A stretch of DNA of 64,000 nt from JACCTU01 sp963737405 (GCA_963737405.1 CAVTSL010000013.1:62001-126000), one strand, 5' to 3'. Positions 8,822 to 18,574 are shown, counted from the first letter of the stretch. Numbers and translations: made by a program. The notes: generated from the letters alone by a model not told the origin.

Positions 8822-8984
8822 ACCCGTCCCGGGGCGATTCCTCGTCGCAGGGGCGTGATGGGCGAGTGCGGGCCAAGGACGCAGGGAGCGGTCGTATCCG
8901 CAGGGATACGGACGCGACTGAGGACGCGGGCACGCGCCGCACAGCACGCCACTGCGGCACAGCGCTTCGCTCCGGGACGGGTTC
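8820..8984. repeat. Structured dispersed repeat, copy 2
   Basis: 165-bp element inverted relative to copy 1. Perfect 13-bp outer arms GAACCCGTCCCGG (8820-8832) and CCGGGACGGGTTC (8972-8984) enclose a 7-bp hairpin (8893-8899/8904-8910, loop GCAG). Blocks 8874-8890 and 8913-8929 are identical to copy 1 on the opposite strand. The hairpin arms and the outer arms differ in sequence from copy 1 but pair within each copy. It fills the whole gap from inside the steA stop to 4 nt before the next ATG. Confidence 0.85.
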
Positions 8985-8988
8985 GTAA

Positions 8989-9408
8989 ATGCCGACCGTT
9001 CGCGCGTCGCGCGAGCTGCTCGCGCCGATCGAGGACGTCTGGGCGTTCGTCGCAGAGCCGCACAACCTTCCGAACTGGTGGCCTCGCCTCGGCGGCGTCC
9101 ACCCCGACCGCCGCGGCCTCGCCCCGGGCGCGCGCTGGCAGGTGACCGGTGAGAACAAGCCGTCGATCCTCCGACGCCCGGAGGCCGTCGGCTACCTGAT
9201 CGTGCTCGCCGTCGAGCCGCGGCAGCGGATCGCGTTCCAGCTGACCGGCGACCGCCTGGAGGTCGAGCTCACGCTCGAGCCGGCGGCGCAGCGCAGGACG
9301 AAGGCGTCGCTTCGGGTCCAGGGGCCCTGGCTCATCGGCCTCTCCCGGGCGCTGCCGCGGCATGCGCTCCACCGGCTCTACTCCCTGGTCCAGACGGGCG
9401 CGGCCTAG
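8989..9408 (+). CDS. SRPBCC-fold (START-like) protein
   Basis: 139 aa. The N-terminus VRASRELLAPIEDVWAFVAEPHNLPNWWPRLGGV is the typical strand-helix-helix opening of polyketide-cyclase/SRPBCC proteins, which bind hydrophobic ligands. No specific ligand can be read. It separates steA from steB, which are usually adjacent, and may have been inserted there together with repeat copy 2. Confidence 0.75.
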   Translation: MPTVRASRELLAPIEDVWAFVAEPHNLPNWWPRLGGVHPDRRGLAPGARWQVTGENKPSILRRPEAVGYLIVLAVEPRQRIAFQLTGDRLEVELTLEPAAQRRTKASLRVQGPWLIGLSRALPRHALHRLYSLVQTGAA

Positions 9409-9419
9409 ACTCGGGGCCG

Positions 9420-10280
9420 GTGTTCGACCTCCGGTACCACGTCGCCTCGCTCGCGGCGGTCTTCATCGCGCTCGTGCTCGGAATCCTCGTCGGCGTCGGG
9501 ATCTCAGGCCGCGGGCTGATCAAGGAGAGCGAGCGCGGCGTCCTCCAGGCCCAGATCGACGATCTGCGGAACCAGCGCGACGCGGCGCAGCGGCAGGTCG
9601 CCGAGCAGAACGCGCTCCAGGAGTACGAGCGCGAGACGTATCCGGTCGTGATGCGGAACCGCCTCGCGGACCGGCGGGTCGGCGTCGTCTACATCGGCTC
9701 CGCCGAGGGCGACGTGGCGGCGGGTGTCCGGGAGACGCTCGCGCGCGCGGGCGCGCCGGCGCCGCGGGTGCGCGCCCTCAAGGTGCCGATCGCGACCGGC
9801 GACCTCCTGCGGGCGGCCGCGCGGGTGCCGGACGGCCCGAAGACCGTGGAGGATCTCGGCCGTGCGCTCGCCGCGGAGCTCGTCGGCGAGGGCGAGACGC
9901 CGCTCTGGGATGCAGTCGGCCCGTCGCTCGTCGAGGAGCGCGAGGGGTCGGGCTTCTCCGCCCTCGACGCGGTCGTCGTCGCGCGGACGGTCGAGCCGCA
10001 GGGCGGCCAGACGGCGCGCTTCCTCTCCGGGTTCTACTCCGGGCTCGCCGGCGCCGGGCTCCCGGTCGTCGGCGTCGAGACGGTCGACGACGAGCCCTCC
10101 GCCGTCCCGATCTTCCGCCGGCACGGGTTCTCGACCGTCGACAACGTCGAGACCCCCACCGGACGCGTCGCGCTGGCGGTGCTCCTCCAGGGCAACGAGA
10201 GCCCCGGCGCCTACGGCGTCAAGGACGGCGTCGACGCCGTGCTCCCGAACGTCGAGCCGGTCGTCCCGCCTCAGGGGTGA
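9420..10280 (+). CDS. steB: SteB/MctB family membrane protein ('copper transporter')
   Basis: 286 aa with one N-terminal membrane helix (about 5-30, YHVASLAAVFIALVLGILVG), a coiled coil (about 35-75), and a periplasmic alpha/beta domain. The family is annotated as the mycobacterial channel MctB (Rv1698); in Corynebacterium the homologue is SteB, partner of SteA. The position near steA and pyrG supports the cell-division role. A TAGACT box (9406-9411) lies 8 nt before the GTG, so a leaderless promoter inside the preceding gene's end is possible. Confidence 0.82.
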   Translation: MFDLRYHVASLAAVFIALVLGILVGVGISGRGLIKESERGVLQAQIDDLRNQRDAAQRQVAEQNALQEYERETYPVVMRNRLADRRVGVVYIGSAEGDVAAGVRETLARAGAPAPRVRALKVPIATGDLLRAAARVPDGPKTVEDLGRALAAELVGEGETPLWDAVGPSLVEEREGSGFSALDAVVVARTVEPQGGQTARFLSGFYSGLAGAGLPVVGVETVDDEPSAVPIFRRHGFSTVDNVETPTGRVALAVLLQGNESPGAYGVKDGVDAVLPNVEPVVPPQG

Positions 10281-11488
10281 GGGAGCCGCTGACGATCCTC
10301 GTCGCGGCGCGTGACGAGGAGGACACGATCGCGGAGACGGTCCGCGGACTGCGCGCGCACTTCCCGATGGCCGAGGTCCTCGTCGCGGACGACGGCTCGC
10401 GCGACCGGACGGCCGACCTCGCCGAGGAGGCGGGTGCGACCGTGCTGCGCCTTCACCGGCGGGGGAAAGGCCAGGCGCTCTCGGCGGCCGAGCGGGCGGC
10501 GCCCCCGGGACGCCTGCTGCTCAGCGACGCGGACCTCCGCGGCGACCTCCGTCCGCTCCTCGCCGGCGACGCGGACCTCAACGTCGCGGTGTTCCGGCGC
10601 CGGGTCGGCGGCGGCTTCGGGCTGGCGAAGGGCGCAGCGCAGCGCCTGATCCGGTTCCTGTCCGGGTTCGAGGCGACGGAACCGCTGTCGGGGCAGCGCG
10701 CGCTCTCGTCGCGTGCGCGCCGCGCCGTCTTCCCGCTCGCGCCGGGGTTCGGCTGCGAGACGCGGATGACGATCGACGCCGCGCGCGCCGGGCTGGACGT
10801 GCGCGAGGTCGACCTCGACCTCTCCCACCGCGCGACCGTCCGCGACGCGCGTGGGTTCGCCCATCGCGCGCGGCAGCTCGCCGACCTCCTGCTCGGCGTC
10901 GGGCCCCTCGCCGTCAACTTCCGCGGCGCGCGGCTCCCGCTCGTCGGCTGGCTCGTCGGCGTCCGCGGTGACCCGGCGGTGGCGGCCGTGGCGGCGATCG
11001 GGCTCGCCGACGATCTCTGGAGCGGGCCGGAGCGTGGCTTCCGCGCGCACCTCGGTTCGGGCCGCACGACCGGCGTGCTGAAGCTCGTCGGGATCCCGCT
11101 CGTCGGGCTGCTCGCGACGCGCAGGCTCTCGGGCGCCCTGCTCGTGGGTCTCGCGGCGAACGCACTGAACCAGCTCGACACGCGGCCGGGCCGCGCGCTC
11201 AAGGCCTATCTCCTCGCAGCGGTGCCGCTCCGCGCCCCGGTCGGGATGGCCGTCCTCCTACTCCCCTACGATCTCCGCGAGATGGGGATGCTCGGGGACG
11301 CCGGGTCGAATGCGCTGGGCGCGATGCTAGGCTTGAGTTCCGTGAGTCGTTTCACGGGACGAGGCCGTTGGGTTGCGATCGGCGCCCTTGCCGGCCTTAC
11401 CGTCGTCGGCGAGCGACGATCCCTCGGTTCCCTGATCGAATCGACGCCCGGGCTCCGCGAGCTCGACGCACTCGGAAGGCGGCCCTGA
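10277..11488 (+). CDS. Fusion of family-2 glycosyltransferase and MraY/WecA-like phosphoglycosyl transferase
   Basis: 403 aa. Residues about 1-215 are a GT-A glycosyltransferase (LTILVAARDEEDTIAETVRG, VADDGSRDRT, LLSDADLR). From about 215 there is a hydrophobic MraY-like region with the motifs GLADDLWSG, NALNQLDTRPGRALKAYL and the catalytic GDAGSNALGAMLG. The MraY-like half is about 180 aa, shorter than the 300-plus of MraY, lacking the first helices. Separate MraY-like genes occupy this place beside pyrG in many actinobacteria. GTG at 10277 overlaps steB by 4 bp. Lipid-linked sugar synthesis is the likely role; the substrates are unknown. Confidence 0.75.
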   Translation: MREPLTILVAARDEEDTIAETVRGLRAHFPMAEVLVADDGSRDRTADLAEEAGATVLRLHRRGKGQALSAAERAAPPGRLLLSDADLRGDLRPLLAGDADLNVAVFRRRVGGGFGLAKGAAQRLIRFLSGFEATEPLSGQRALSSRARRAVFPLAPGFGCETRMTIDAARAGLDVREVDLDLSHRATVRDARGFAHRARQLADLLLGVGPLAVNFRGARLPLVGWLVGVRGDPAVAAVAAIGLADDLWSGPERGFRAHLGSGRTTGVLKLVGIPLVGLLATRRLSGALLVGLAANALNQLDTRPGRALKAYLLAAVPLRAPVGMAVLLLPYDLREMGMLGDAGSNALGAMLGLSSVSRFTGRGRWVAIGALAGLTVVGERRSLGSLIESTPGLRELDALGRRP

Positions 11489-11489
11489 G

Positions 11490-13134
11490 ATGAGCACGCG
11501 CCCGACGAAGTACGTCTTCGTCACGGGCGGCGTCGTCTCCGGCCTCGGCAAGGGCATCGTCGCCGCGTCGCTCGGCCGCCTGCTGAAGGCGCGCGGCCTG
11601 ACCGTGCAGGCGCAGAAGTTCGATCCGTACCTGAACGTCGATCCGGGAACGATGTCGCCGTTCCAGCACGGCGAGGTCTTCGTCACCGAGGACGGCGCCG
11701 AGACCGACCTCGACATCGGGCACTACGAGCGGTTCGTCGACGAGAACCTCTCGCGCAACTCGTCGCACACCGCCGGCGGCGTCTGGGACACCGTCCTGCG
11801 CAAGGAGCGCAAGGGCGAGTTCCTCGGCGCGACGGTGCAGGTGATCCCGCACATCACGAACGAGATCAAGGCGCGGATCAAGCGGATCACCGAGACCGAG
11901 CCGGTCGACGTGATGATCTCCGAGATCGGCGGCACCGTCGGCGACATCGAGTCGCTCCCGTTCCTCGAGGCGATCCGCCAGTTCCGGCGCGAGGTCGGCG
12001 CGGAGAACGTCTGCTACGTCCACGTGACGCTCGTACCGTTCATCGACGCGGCCGGCGAGCTGAAGACGAAGCCGACGCAGCACTCCGTCAACGAGCTGCG
12101 CCGCATCGGTATCCATCCCGACGTCATCGTCTGCCGCTCGCGCGAGGAGATCTCCGAGGACATCCGCGACAAGATCGCGCTCTTCGCAGACGTCGACCCG
12201 CGCGCCGTGATCCCGAACCCCGACGTCCCCGACGTCTACCTCGTGCCGCAGGCGCTCCAGCGCGAGGGCCTCGACCAGCTCGTCGCCGAGCGGCTCGGGC
12301 TCGAGGCTCCCGTTGCAGACCTCGGCGAGTGGCTCGAGCTCGAGGAGCGGATCGAGGCGCTCGACCGGACGGTGACGATCGCGCTCGTCGGCAAGTACGT
12401 GAAGCTGCGCGACGCGTACCTCTCGGTGCACGAGGCGCTCAAGCACGCCGGCGTGCACCACGGCGCGCGCATCAACGTGCGCTGGGTCGACGCGGAGAAC
12501 ATGTCGTACGACGAGGCGGTCGCGTCGCTCGACGAGGTCGACGGCGTGCTCGTGCCGGGCGGCTTCGGGTCGCGCGGGTGGGAGGGGAAGATCCTCGCCT
12601 GCCGCGTCGCGCGCGAGCGCGCGATTCCCTACCTCGGCATCTGCCTCGGGCATGCACGTCGCGGTCAGCGAGTTCTCGCGGCACGTGCTCGGCCTCGAGG
12701 GCGCGAACTCGACCGAGATGGATCCCGAGACGCCGCACCCCGTGATCGACCTGCTCCCGGAGCAGAAGCAGGTCGAGGATCTCGGCGGGACGATGCGGCT
12801 CGGCGCGCAGGCCGTCGAGCTCGTGGAGGGCACGCAGGCGCGCGAGGCGTACGGCGAGCCGGTCATCCACGAGCGGCACCGGCACCGCTACGAGGTGAAC
12901 AACCACTACCGGCCGCGGCTCGTCGAGGCCGGCCTCGCCGTGTCGGGGACGTTCCAGGAAGGGCGGCTCGTCGAGATCGTCGAGCTCGTCGACCATCCCT
13001 GGTTCGTCGCGAGCCAGTTCCACCCGGAGTTCAAGTCGCGCCCGACCCGGCCGGCCCCGCTCTTCCGCGAGTTCGTCGGTGCGGCGCTCGCGCGCTCGCG
13101 CGAACGCATGGGCGTCGGCGCCGCCGTCTCCTAG
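11490..13134 (+). CDS. pyrG: CTP synthase (one frame break)
   Basis: Converts UTP to CTP with glutamine. The synthetase domain starts TKYVFVTGGVVSGLGKGIVAASLG. The glutaminase half runs to the catalytic Cys in YLGICLG, then the frame shifts: removing the C at 12651 restores GICLGMHVAVSEFSRHVLGL and the rest, including VASQFHPEFKSRP. About 547 aa after correction, a normal length. Because sequence on both sides is fully conserved and the gene is essential, I read the extra base as a sequence error. Confidence 0.9.
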
Positions 13135-13137
13135 AGC

Positions 13138-14294
13138 GTGGCCGGAGCCCACGCGGACATCGACGAGACAGTCGACGAGCAGCCGTCGAAGGCGGTGAGC
13201 CTCTTCCTCGAGCTCGCGGCGATCCCGTCGCCGCCGGGCGAGGAGCGCGCGGTCGCGGACCGGGTCGTCCGCGAGCTCCGCGCGCTCGGGCTCGACGGTC
13301 GAGGAGGACGACACCGGCGCAGCGACCGGATCGCAGATCGGGAACCTCTACTGCAGCCTCGCCGCGACGAACGGCGGCGGCACACCGCTCTTCTTCTGCG
13401 CCCACCTCGACACGGTGCCCCCGCAGGGGGCGATCGAGCCGGCGGTCGAGGACGGCGTCGTCCGGAACGCGGCGGGAACGATCCTCGGCGCCGACAACAA
13501 GGCGGCGGTCGTCGCGATGGTCGAGGCCGTCCGGCGCGTCGTCGAGGAAGAGCGCGAGCACGCGGGGATCGAGCTCCTGCTGACGCCGAAGGAAGAGGTG
13601 GGGCTCGTCGGTGCGAAGGCGTTCGACGAGTCTCGGCTGCTGGCGCGCGTGGGCTACGTCTACGACATGGCGGCGCCGATCGGGACCGTGATCATGGCCG
13701 CGCCCGTCGTCGCGCAAGCTCGACGTGCGCTTCCACGGGCGCGCGGCACATTCCGGGATGTACCCGGAGGAGGGACGGTCGGCGATCGCGGCCGCGGCGC
13801 GTGCGATCGCGGACTTCCGGCTCGGCCGGCTCGACGACGAGACGACGGCGAACGTGGGGCAGATCGAGGGCGGCAGCGCGCGCAACATCGTCCCGGAGTG
13901 GTGCTCGTTCCGCGCCGAGGCTCGTTCGCTCGACGAGCGGAAGCTCGCGGACGTCGTCGAGGAGATGCTCGAGGCGGCGACGTTCGCCGCGAGCCTCGCG
14001 GAGTGCGACGTCGAGACGGAGGTCAACCAGGACTACACGGGCTACCGCTTCCGGCGGGACGACGAGGTCGTTCGCCTGGCGCTCAAGGCGTTCGAGCGAA
14101 CGGGTCACGAGGTTCGCTTCGACACGACGGGCGGCGCCGCGGACGCGAACGTCTTCAACGAGCGCGGCCTGCACTGTCTCAACCTCGCGAACGGGATGAT
14201 GGACATCCACACGCCCGACGAGCACATCGCGGTGCGCGATCTCGACGCGATGGTCGACGTCACGCTCGCGCTGATCGATGCCGCTCGGGCTTAG
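13138..14294 (+). CDS. M20 family peptidase, PepT-like (two frame breaks)
   Basis: Zinc aminopeptidase of the M20 family. Frame 1 begins at GTG 13138 (FLELAAIPSPPGEERAVAD). Removing a base near 13294 joins it to FFCAHLDTVPPQGAIEP and the metal-site segments ILGADNKAAVVAMVEA and TPKEEVGLVGAKAF. Removing C13715 joins that to LDVRFHGRAAHSGMYPEEGR (dimerisation domain) and NQDYTGYRF through to the end. About 384 aa after correction. The motifs fit tripeptidase T-like enzymes better than ArgE or DapE. Confidence 0.82.
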
Positions 14295-15262
14295 GCGCGG
14301 CCGCGTCACCGCGATTCTCGAGCGGCACGAGGGCTTCGTCCGCCTCGAGGTCGACGGCGACCCGTGCGTCGCGTACCCGCGGCTGACCGGGCCCGTCGCC
14401 CTCGACGACGACGTGCTCGTCAACTCGCAGGCGCGGTCGCTGTCGCTCGGATCGGGCGGCTTCGACGTGCTGCACGCGAACCTGACGCGCGGGCTCGGGC
14501 TCGCCGCGGCCGAGGGCGCGCACGTGATGAAGCTGCCGTACACGCCGGTCCAGGCGGCGTGGCCGCACGCGGAGGAGTCGGGCGTGCTCGCAGAGACGCT
14601 CGACGGGATGCCGGTCGTGTGCTGCTCGCTGCACAGCCAGGTCGCGCCGGTGTGCGCGGCGCTGAGCGGGGCGCGTGTCGCGTACGTGCAGGTGCCGGGC
14701 GGCGCGCTTCCGGTCTCGCTGTCCGACTCGGTGCGCGAGCTGAAGGTGCGTGGGCTCATCGGTGTCGCCGTCGCGGCCGGCGCCTGCTTCGACGGCGACG
14801 TCGAGTGCGTCGGGATTCCGTCCGGGCTCGCCTGGGCGCGTGCGCAGGGGTTCGAGGCGGTTGTCTGCGCGATCGGCCCGGGCGTGGTCGGGACGGGGTC
14901 GCGGCTCGGCCACGGTGGGCTTGCGGCGGCCGATGCCGCGAACGCGGCGTCCGCGCTCGGCGGGACGCCGATCGTCGCCGTACGCGTCTCGGAGGGCGAC
15001 GAGCGCGAGCGCCACCGCGGCGTCTCGCACCACACGCGGAGTGCGCTCGAGCTCTGTCTCGGCAGCGTCCGAGTCGCGTGGCCGCGCGGGCTCGGACCCG
15101 CCGGAGTGGCTGAGCGATCGCGACGACGTGGACGTCGAGGACTGGCGAAACGCGTGCGCCGGCCTCACGCTGGATCACATGGGCCGAAGCGCCGACGACG
15201 ACCCGCAGTTCTTCGCCGCGGCGTTCGCCGCGGGCCGCCTGGCGCGCGGGCTGATCGCCTGA
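14278..15262 (+). CDS. DUF3866 family protein (one frame break)
   Basis: The conserved DUF3866 core is visible: AHVMKLPYTPVQAAWP, VPGGALPVSLSDSV, IGPGVVGTGSRLGHGGLAA and GDERERHRGVSHHTRSAL. The frame breaks at about 15091; dropping that C continues into SDPPEWLSDRDDVDVEDW and a normal end at 15262. About 327 aa. The start overlaps the end of the M20 gene by 17 bp. The family is widespread in actinobacteria without a known activity. Confidence 0.82.
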
Positions 15263-15283
15263 GCACGAGTACAGTGCCGCGCC

Positions 15284-16060
15284 ATGGAGGAGCGGCGCCT
15301 CGGGCCGGTCGTCGGGCTCGGAACATGGAGGACGTTCGACGGCGACCTCGAGACAGCGCGCGCTGTCGTCGACGCGGCGTTCACCGCGGGCGTACGGCTC
15401 TTCGACACGTCGCCCATGTACGGCGCTGCGGAGCGGACCCTCGGCGCGGCGATCGGGCCACGCCGCGACGACGCGATCGTCGCGACGAAGATCTGGACGC
15501 CTGACTCAGACCAAGCGCGCCGCCAGTACGCCGACCAGCTCGCGTGGTTCGGCGGCCGGGTCGAGGTCGAGCAGGTGCACAACCTCGTCGCATGGGAGGA
15601 GCATCTCCCGTGGCTCGAGCAGGAGCGCGATGCCGGACGGATCGGACGCATCGGCGTCACGCACTACTCCTCGAGTGCGTTCGCCGAGCTCGCGCGCGCG
15701 CTCCGGACGCGTCGCTTCGACACGGTCCAGTTGCCGTACAACCCGCTCGACCGCGCGTGCGAGCGGGAGTTGCTTCCGCTCGCTGCCGAGCTCGGCATCC
15801 CGGTGATCGTGATGGAGCCTCTCGGCGCCGGAAGGCTCGTCGCGCGACCGCCGGCTCCCGACGCGCTCGAGCCGCTTCGAGCGTTCGGCGTCGAGACGTG
15901 GGCGCAGGCGCTGCTCAAGTGGGTGCTCTCGGACGAGCGCGTCGACGTCGCGATCCCGGCAACCACGAGGCCGGAGCGCGTTCGCGAGAACGCGGCCGCC
16001 GGCACGCCGCCGTGGTTCGGGCCCGACGAGCGTCGCTACGTCGAAGAACTCGTGTCGTAG
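15284..16060 (+). CDS. Aldo/keto reductase
   Basis: 258 aa TIM-barrel NAD(P)H oxidoreductase. The catalytic Asp-Tyr region is RLFDTSPMYGAAE, the catalytic Lys is in IVATKIW, and the late segment VAIPATTRPERVRENAAAG is the cofactor site. It is shorter than most AKRs (about 300). A TACAGT box (15270-15275) lies 8 nt before the ATG. Substrate unknown. Confidence 0.88.
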   Translation: MEERRLGPVVGLGTWRTFDGDLETARAVVDAAFTAGVRLFDTSPMYGAAERTLGAAIGPRRDDAIVATKIWTPDSDQARRQYADQLAWFGGRVEVEQVHNLVAWEEHLPWLEQERDAGRIGRIGVTHYSSSAFAELARALRTRRFDTVQLPYNPLDRACERELLPLAAELGIPVIVMEPLGAGRLVARPPAPDALEPLRAFGVETWAQALLKWVLSDERVDVAIPATTRPERVRENAAAGTPPWFGPDERRYVEELVS

Positions 16061-16110
16061 GCCGCTGCTCTTCCGTCAGTGCGTCCGACACGGGTATCGT
16101 TCCGCCGCTC

Positions 16111-17235
16111 GTGAAGATCGGCGTCGCAAAGGAGATCAAGCCGGACGAATACCGCGTGGCGCTCACGCCGGCAGGCGCACGCGAGCTCGCCCAGCGCGGC
16201 CACGACGTGACGATCGAGGCCGGCGCAGGTGTCGGGAGCGCGTTCTCCGACGACGCGTATCGAGCCGCCGGCGCACGGATCGCGTCGGTCGACGACGTGT
16301 GGGGCGAGTCGGAGCTCCTGCTCAAGGTGAAGGAGCCGATCGAGCCGGAGTACGGGCGACTCAGAGAAGGCCTCGTGCTCTTCACGTACCTCCACATCGC
16401 CGCGGACGAGCCGCTCACCCGCGCGCTCGTCGACAGCGGGATCACGGCGGTCGCGTACGAGACCGTCGAGACCGACGATCGCCGCCTGCCGCTGCTCGCG
16501 CCGATGAGCGAGATCGCGGGCAGGCTGGCGGCGCAGGCGGGCGCGTACTTCCTCGAGATGCCGCAGGGCGGTCGCGGGCTCCTGCTGAGCGGCGTGCCGG
16601 GAGTCGCGCGCGGCAGCGTCGTCGTCATCGGCGGCGGCATGGTCGGGTACAACGCCGCGCTCATCGCGCTCGGGCTCGGCGCGAACGTGACGATCCTCGA
16701 GCGCTCGATCGACCGCATGCGGCAGCTCGAGGAGATCCTCGGGGCGAGCGTCAGCCTCCTCATGTCGTCGGCGCTCCAGATCGAGGAGTCGGTCGCCGAC
16801 GCGGACGTCGTGATCGGCGCGGTGCTCATCCCGGGCGCCGTCGCGCCGAAGCTCGTCACGCGCGAGATGGTCGCCGGGATGAAGGAAGGCTCCGTGATCG
16901 CCGACGTCGCGATCGACCAGGGTGGCTGCGTCGAGACCGCGCGGCCGACGACGCACAGCGACCCGGTCTACACGGTGGACGGCGTCACGCACTACTGCGT
17001 CGCGAACATGCCGGGCGCCGTGCCCGTCACGTCGACGAAGGCGCTCACGAACGCGACCCTGCCGTACGTCGAGGCGATCGCCGACCACGGGCTCCGCGAG
17101 GCGATCGCGCGCGACCGGGCGCTCGCGCGCGGGGTCAACGTGCTGGACGGCAAGGTGACGTACGAGGCGGTTGCCGACGCGCACGGGCTCGCGTACACGC
17201 CGCTCGAGGACGTCCTTCCGTTGTCGCCGGTCTAG
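16111..17235 (+). CDS. ald: Alanine dehydrogenase
   Basis: Reversible oxidative deamination of L-alanine to pyruvate with NAD. 374 aa, GTG start; typical opening VKIGVAKEIKPDEYRVALTP, substrate region LLLKVKEPI, FTYLHIAADEPLT, and Rossmann motif VIGGGMVGYNAALIALGLG. The C-terminal signature YCVANMPGAVPVTSTKAL is complete. Its stop overlaps the stop of the leftward small gene, giving converging ends. Confidence 0.95.
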   Translation: MKIGVAKEIKPDEYRVALTPAGARELAQRGHDVTIEAGAGVGSAFSDDAYRAAGARIASVDDVWGESELLLKVKEPIEPEYGRLREGLVLFTYLHIAADEPLTRALVDSGITAVAYETVETDDRRLPLLAPMSEIAGRLAAQAGAYFLEMPQGGRGLLLSGVPGVARGSVVVIGGGMVGYNAALIALGLGANVTILERSIDRMRQLEEILGASVSLLMSSALQIEESVADADVVIGAVLIPGAVAPKLVTREMVAGMKEGSVIADVAIDQGGCVETARPTTHSDPVYTVDGVTHYCVANMPGAVPVTSTKALTNATLPYVEAIADHGLREAIARDRALARGVNVLDGKVTYEAVADAHGLAYTPLEDVLPLSPV

Positions 17236-17375
17236 GTGTCGGCCGGCGCCGGCTGGTCCGGCTTAGGCTTCTCGGCGGGTGAGACCTTGACGACGACCCA
17301 GGTCACTCCAGCCGCCAGCGCGATCACCGAGGCGGCGAAGATGATGATCCCGATGATCCCGAGAACGGTGTCCAT
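17232..17375 (-). CDS. Small single-helix membrane protein
   Basis: 47 aa read on the minus strand from ATG 17375. It begins MDTVLGIIGIIIFAASVIAL, then AAGVTWVVVKVSP, and ends in a Pro/Lys-rich tail. This gives one N-terminal membrane helix and a short polar tail. It converges on ald (stops overlap) and diverges from deoB, with a shared symmetric -10 box between them. Function unknown. Confidence 0.65.
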   Translation of the reverse strand: MDTVLGIIGIIIFAASVIALAAGVTWVVVKVSPAEKPKPDQPAPADT

Positions 17376-17383
17376 CCGGGGCC

Positions 17384-17390
17384 TAGAATA
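17384..17390. promoter_or_regulatory. Shared -10 box between small membrane gene and deoB
   Basis: TAGAATA: on the plus strand TAGAAT ends 6 nt before the deoB ATG; on the minus strand TATTCT ends 9 nt before the ATG at 17375. One symmetric box could start both transcripts. Confidence 0.5.
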
Positions 17391-17395
17391 GCCGC

Positions 17396-18574
17396 ATGGC
17401 CCGCGCGTGCGTCATCGTGCTGGACGCGGTCGGGGCCGGCGCCCTCCCCGACGCAGCGGAGTACGGCGAAGACGATGTCATCGCCGACACGCTCGGCAAC
17501 GTGTCACGGGCGGTCGGCGGTCTCGATCTGCCGAACCTCGAGGCCCTCGGCCTCGGGAACATCGAGCCGCTCGAGGGGTGCCCGCCGCAGGCCGGAGCGC
17601 CGGCGATCGCGGGCCGCCTCGTCGAGCGCTCGAAGGGCAAGGACACGACGACGGGTCACTGGGAGATGATGGGCGTGCTCACGCCGCAGCCGTTCCCGAC
17701 GTATCCGCACGGCTTCCCGCACGACGTGATCGACCCGTTCATGCACCGCACCGGTCGAGGCGTCCTCGGCAACAAGGCGGCCTCGGGCACCGAGATCATC
17801 CAGGAGCTCGGCGAGGAGCATCAGCGCACGGGCAAGTGGATCGTCTACACGTCGGCCGACTCGGTCTTCCAGATCGCCGCGCACGAGGACACGATCCCGC
17901 TCGACGAGCTCTACCAGGGATGCAAGATCGCGCGGGAGATCCTCACGGGGAAGCACCGCGTCGGGCGCGTGATCGCGCGGCCGTTCACCGGCGAGCCCGG
18001 CAACTACACGCGCACGCCGAACCGGCACGACTTCTCGGTCGAGCCGAAGACGCCGAACTACCTGACGCTGCTCCAGGACGCCGGCGTGACCGTGCACGGC
18101 GTCGGCAAGATCGGCGACATCTTCGCCGGCGTCGGGATCGACGAGTCGCATCCGACGAAGTCGAACATCGACGGCATCAACGAGACGATCCGGCTTCTGC
18201 GCGAGAGCGACGACGGCACGTTCGTCTTCGTCAATCTCGTCGAGACCGACCAGCTCTGGGGGCACCGGAACGATCCCGTGAACTTCCACCGCTGCCTGCA
18301 GGACTTCGACCGCCGGCTGACGGACATCCTCGACGCGCTCCGTTCGGGCGACTTGCTCGTCATGACGTCCGACCACGGCTGCGACCCGACGACGCCGAGC
18401 ACCGACCACGATCGCGAGCACGCGCTCCTGCTCGCGTACGCGGAGGGACGGAACGCCAACGGTCACATCCACGAGGGCGGCGAGTTCGCCGACGTGGGGG
18501 CGACGGTGAACGCCTGGCTCGGCGGCAAGTCTCCCGGTCGCGGGATCCCCGGCCGCTCGATCTACGCGGAGTGA
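17396..18574 (+). CDS. deoB: Phosphopentomutase
   Basis: Interconverts ribose/deoxyribose 1- and 5-phosphates in nucleoside salvage. 392 aa of the alkaline-phosphatase superfamily: metal sites ACVIVLDAVGAGALPDA, the phosphothreonine region KGKDTTTGHWEMMG, and TSDHGCDPTTPSTDHDRE. It overlaps the next gene by 4 bp, and the pair forms a salvage operon. The TAGAAT box 6 nt upstream and the lack of a Shine-Dalgarno suggest a leaderless mRNA. Confidence 0.95.
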   Translation: MARACVIVLDAVGAGALPDAAEYGEDDVIADTLGNVSRAVGGLDLPNLEALGLGNIEPLEGCPPQAGAPAIAGRLVERSKGKDTTTGHWEMMGVLTPQPFPTYPHGFPHDVIDPFMHRTGRGVLGNKAASGTEIIQELGEEHQRTGKWIVYTSADSVFQIAAHEDTIPLDELYQGCKIAREILTGKHRVGRVIARPFTGEPGNYTRTPNRHDFSVEPKTPNYLTLLQDAGVTVHGVGKIGDIFAGVGIDESHPTKSNIDGINETIRLLRESDDGTFVFVNLVETDQLWGHRNDPVNFHRCLQDFDRRLTDILDALRSGDLLVMTSDHGCDPTTPSTDHDREHALLLAYAEGRNANGHIHEGGEFADVGATVNAWLGGKSPGRGIPGRSIYAE

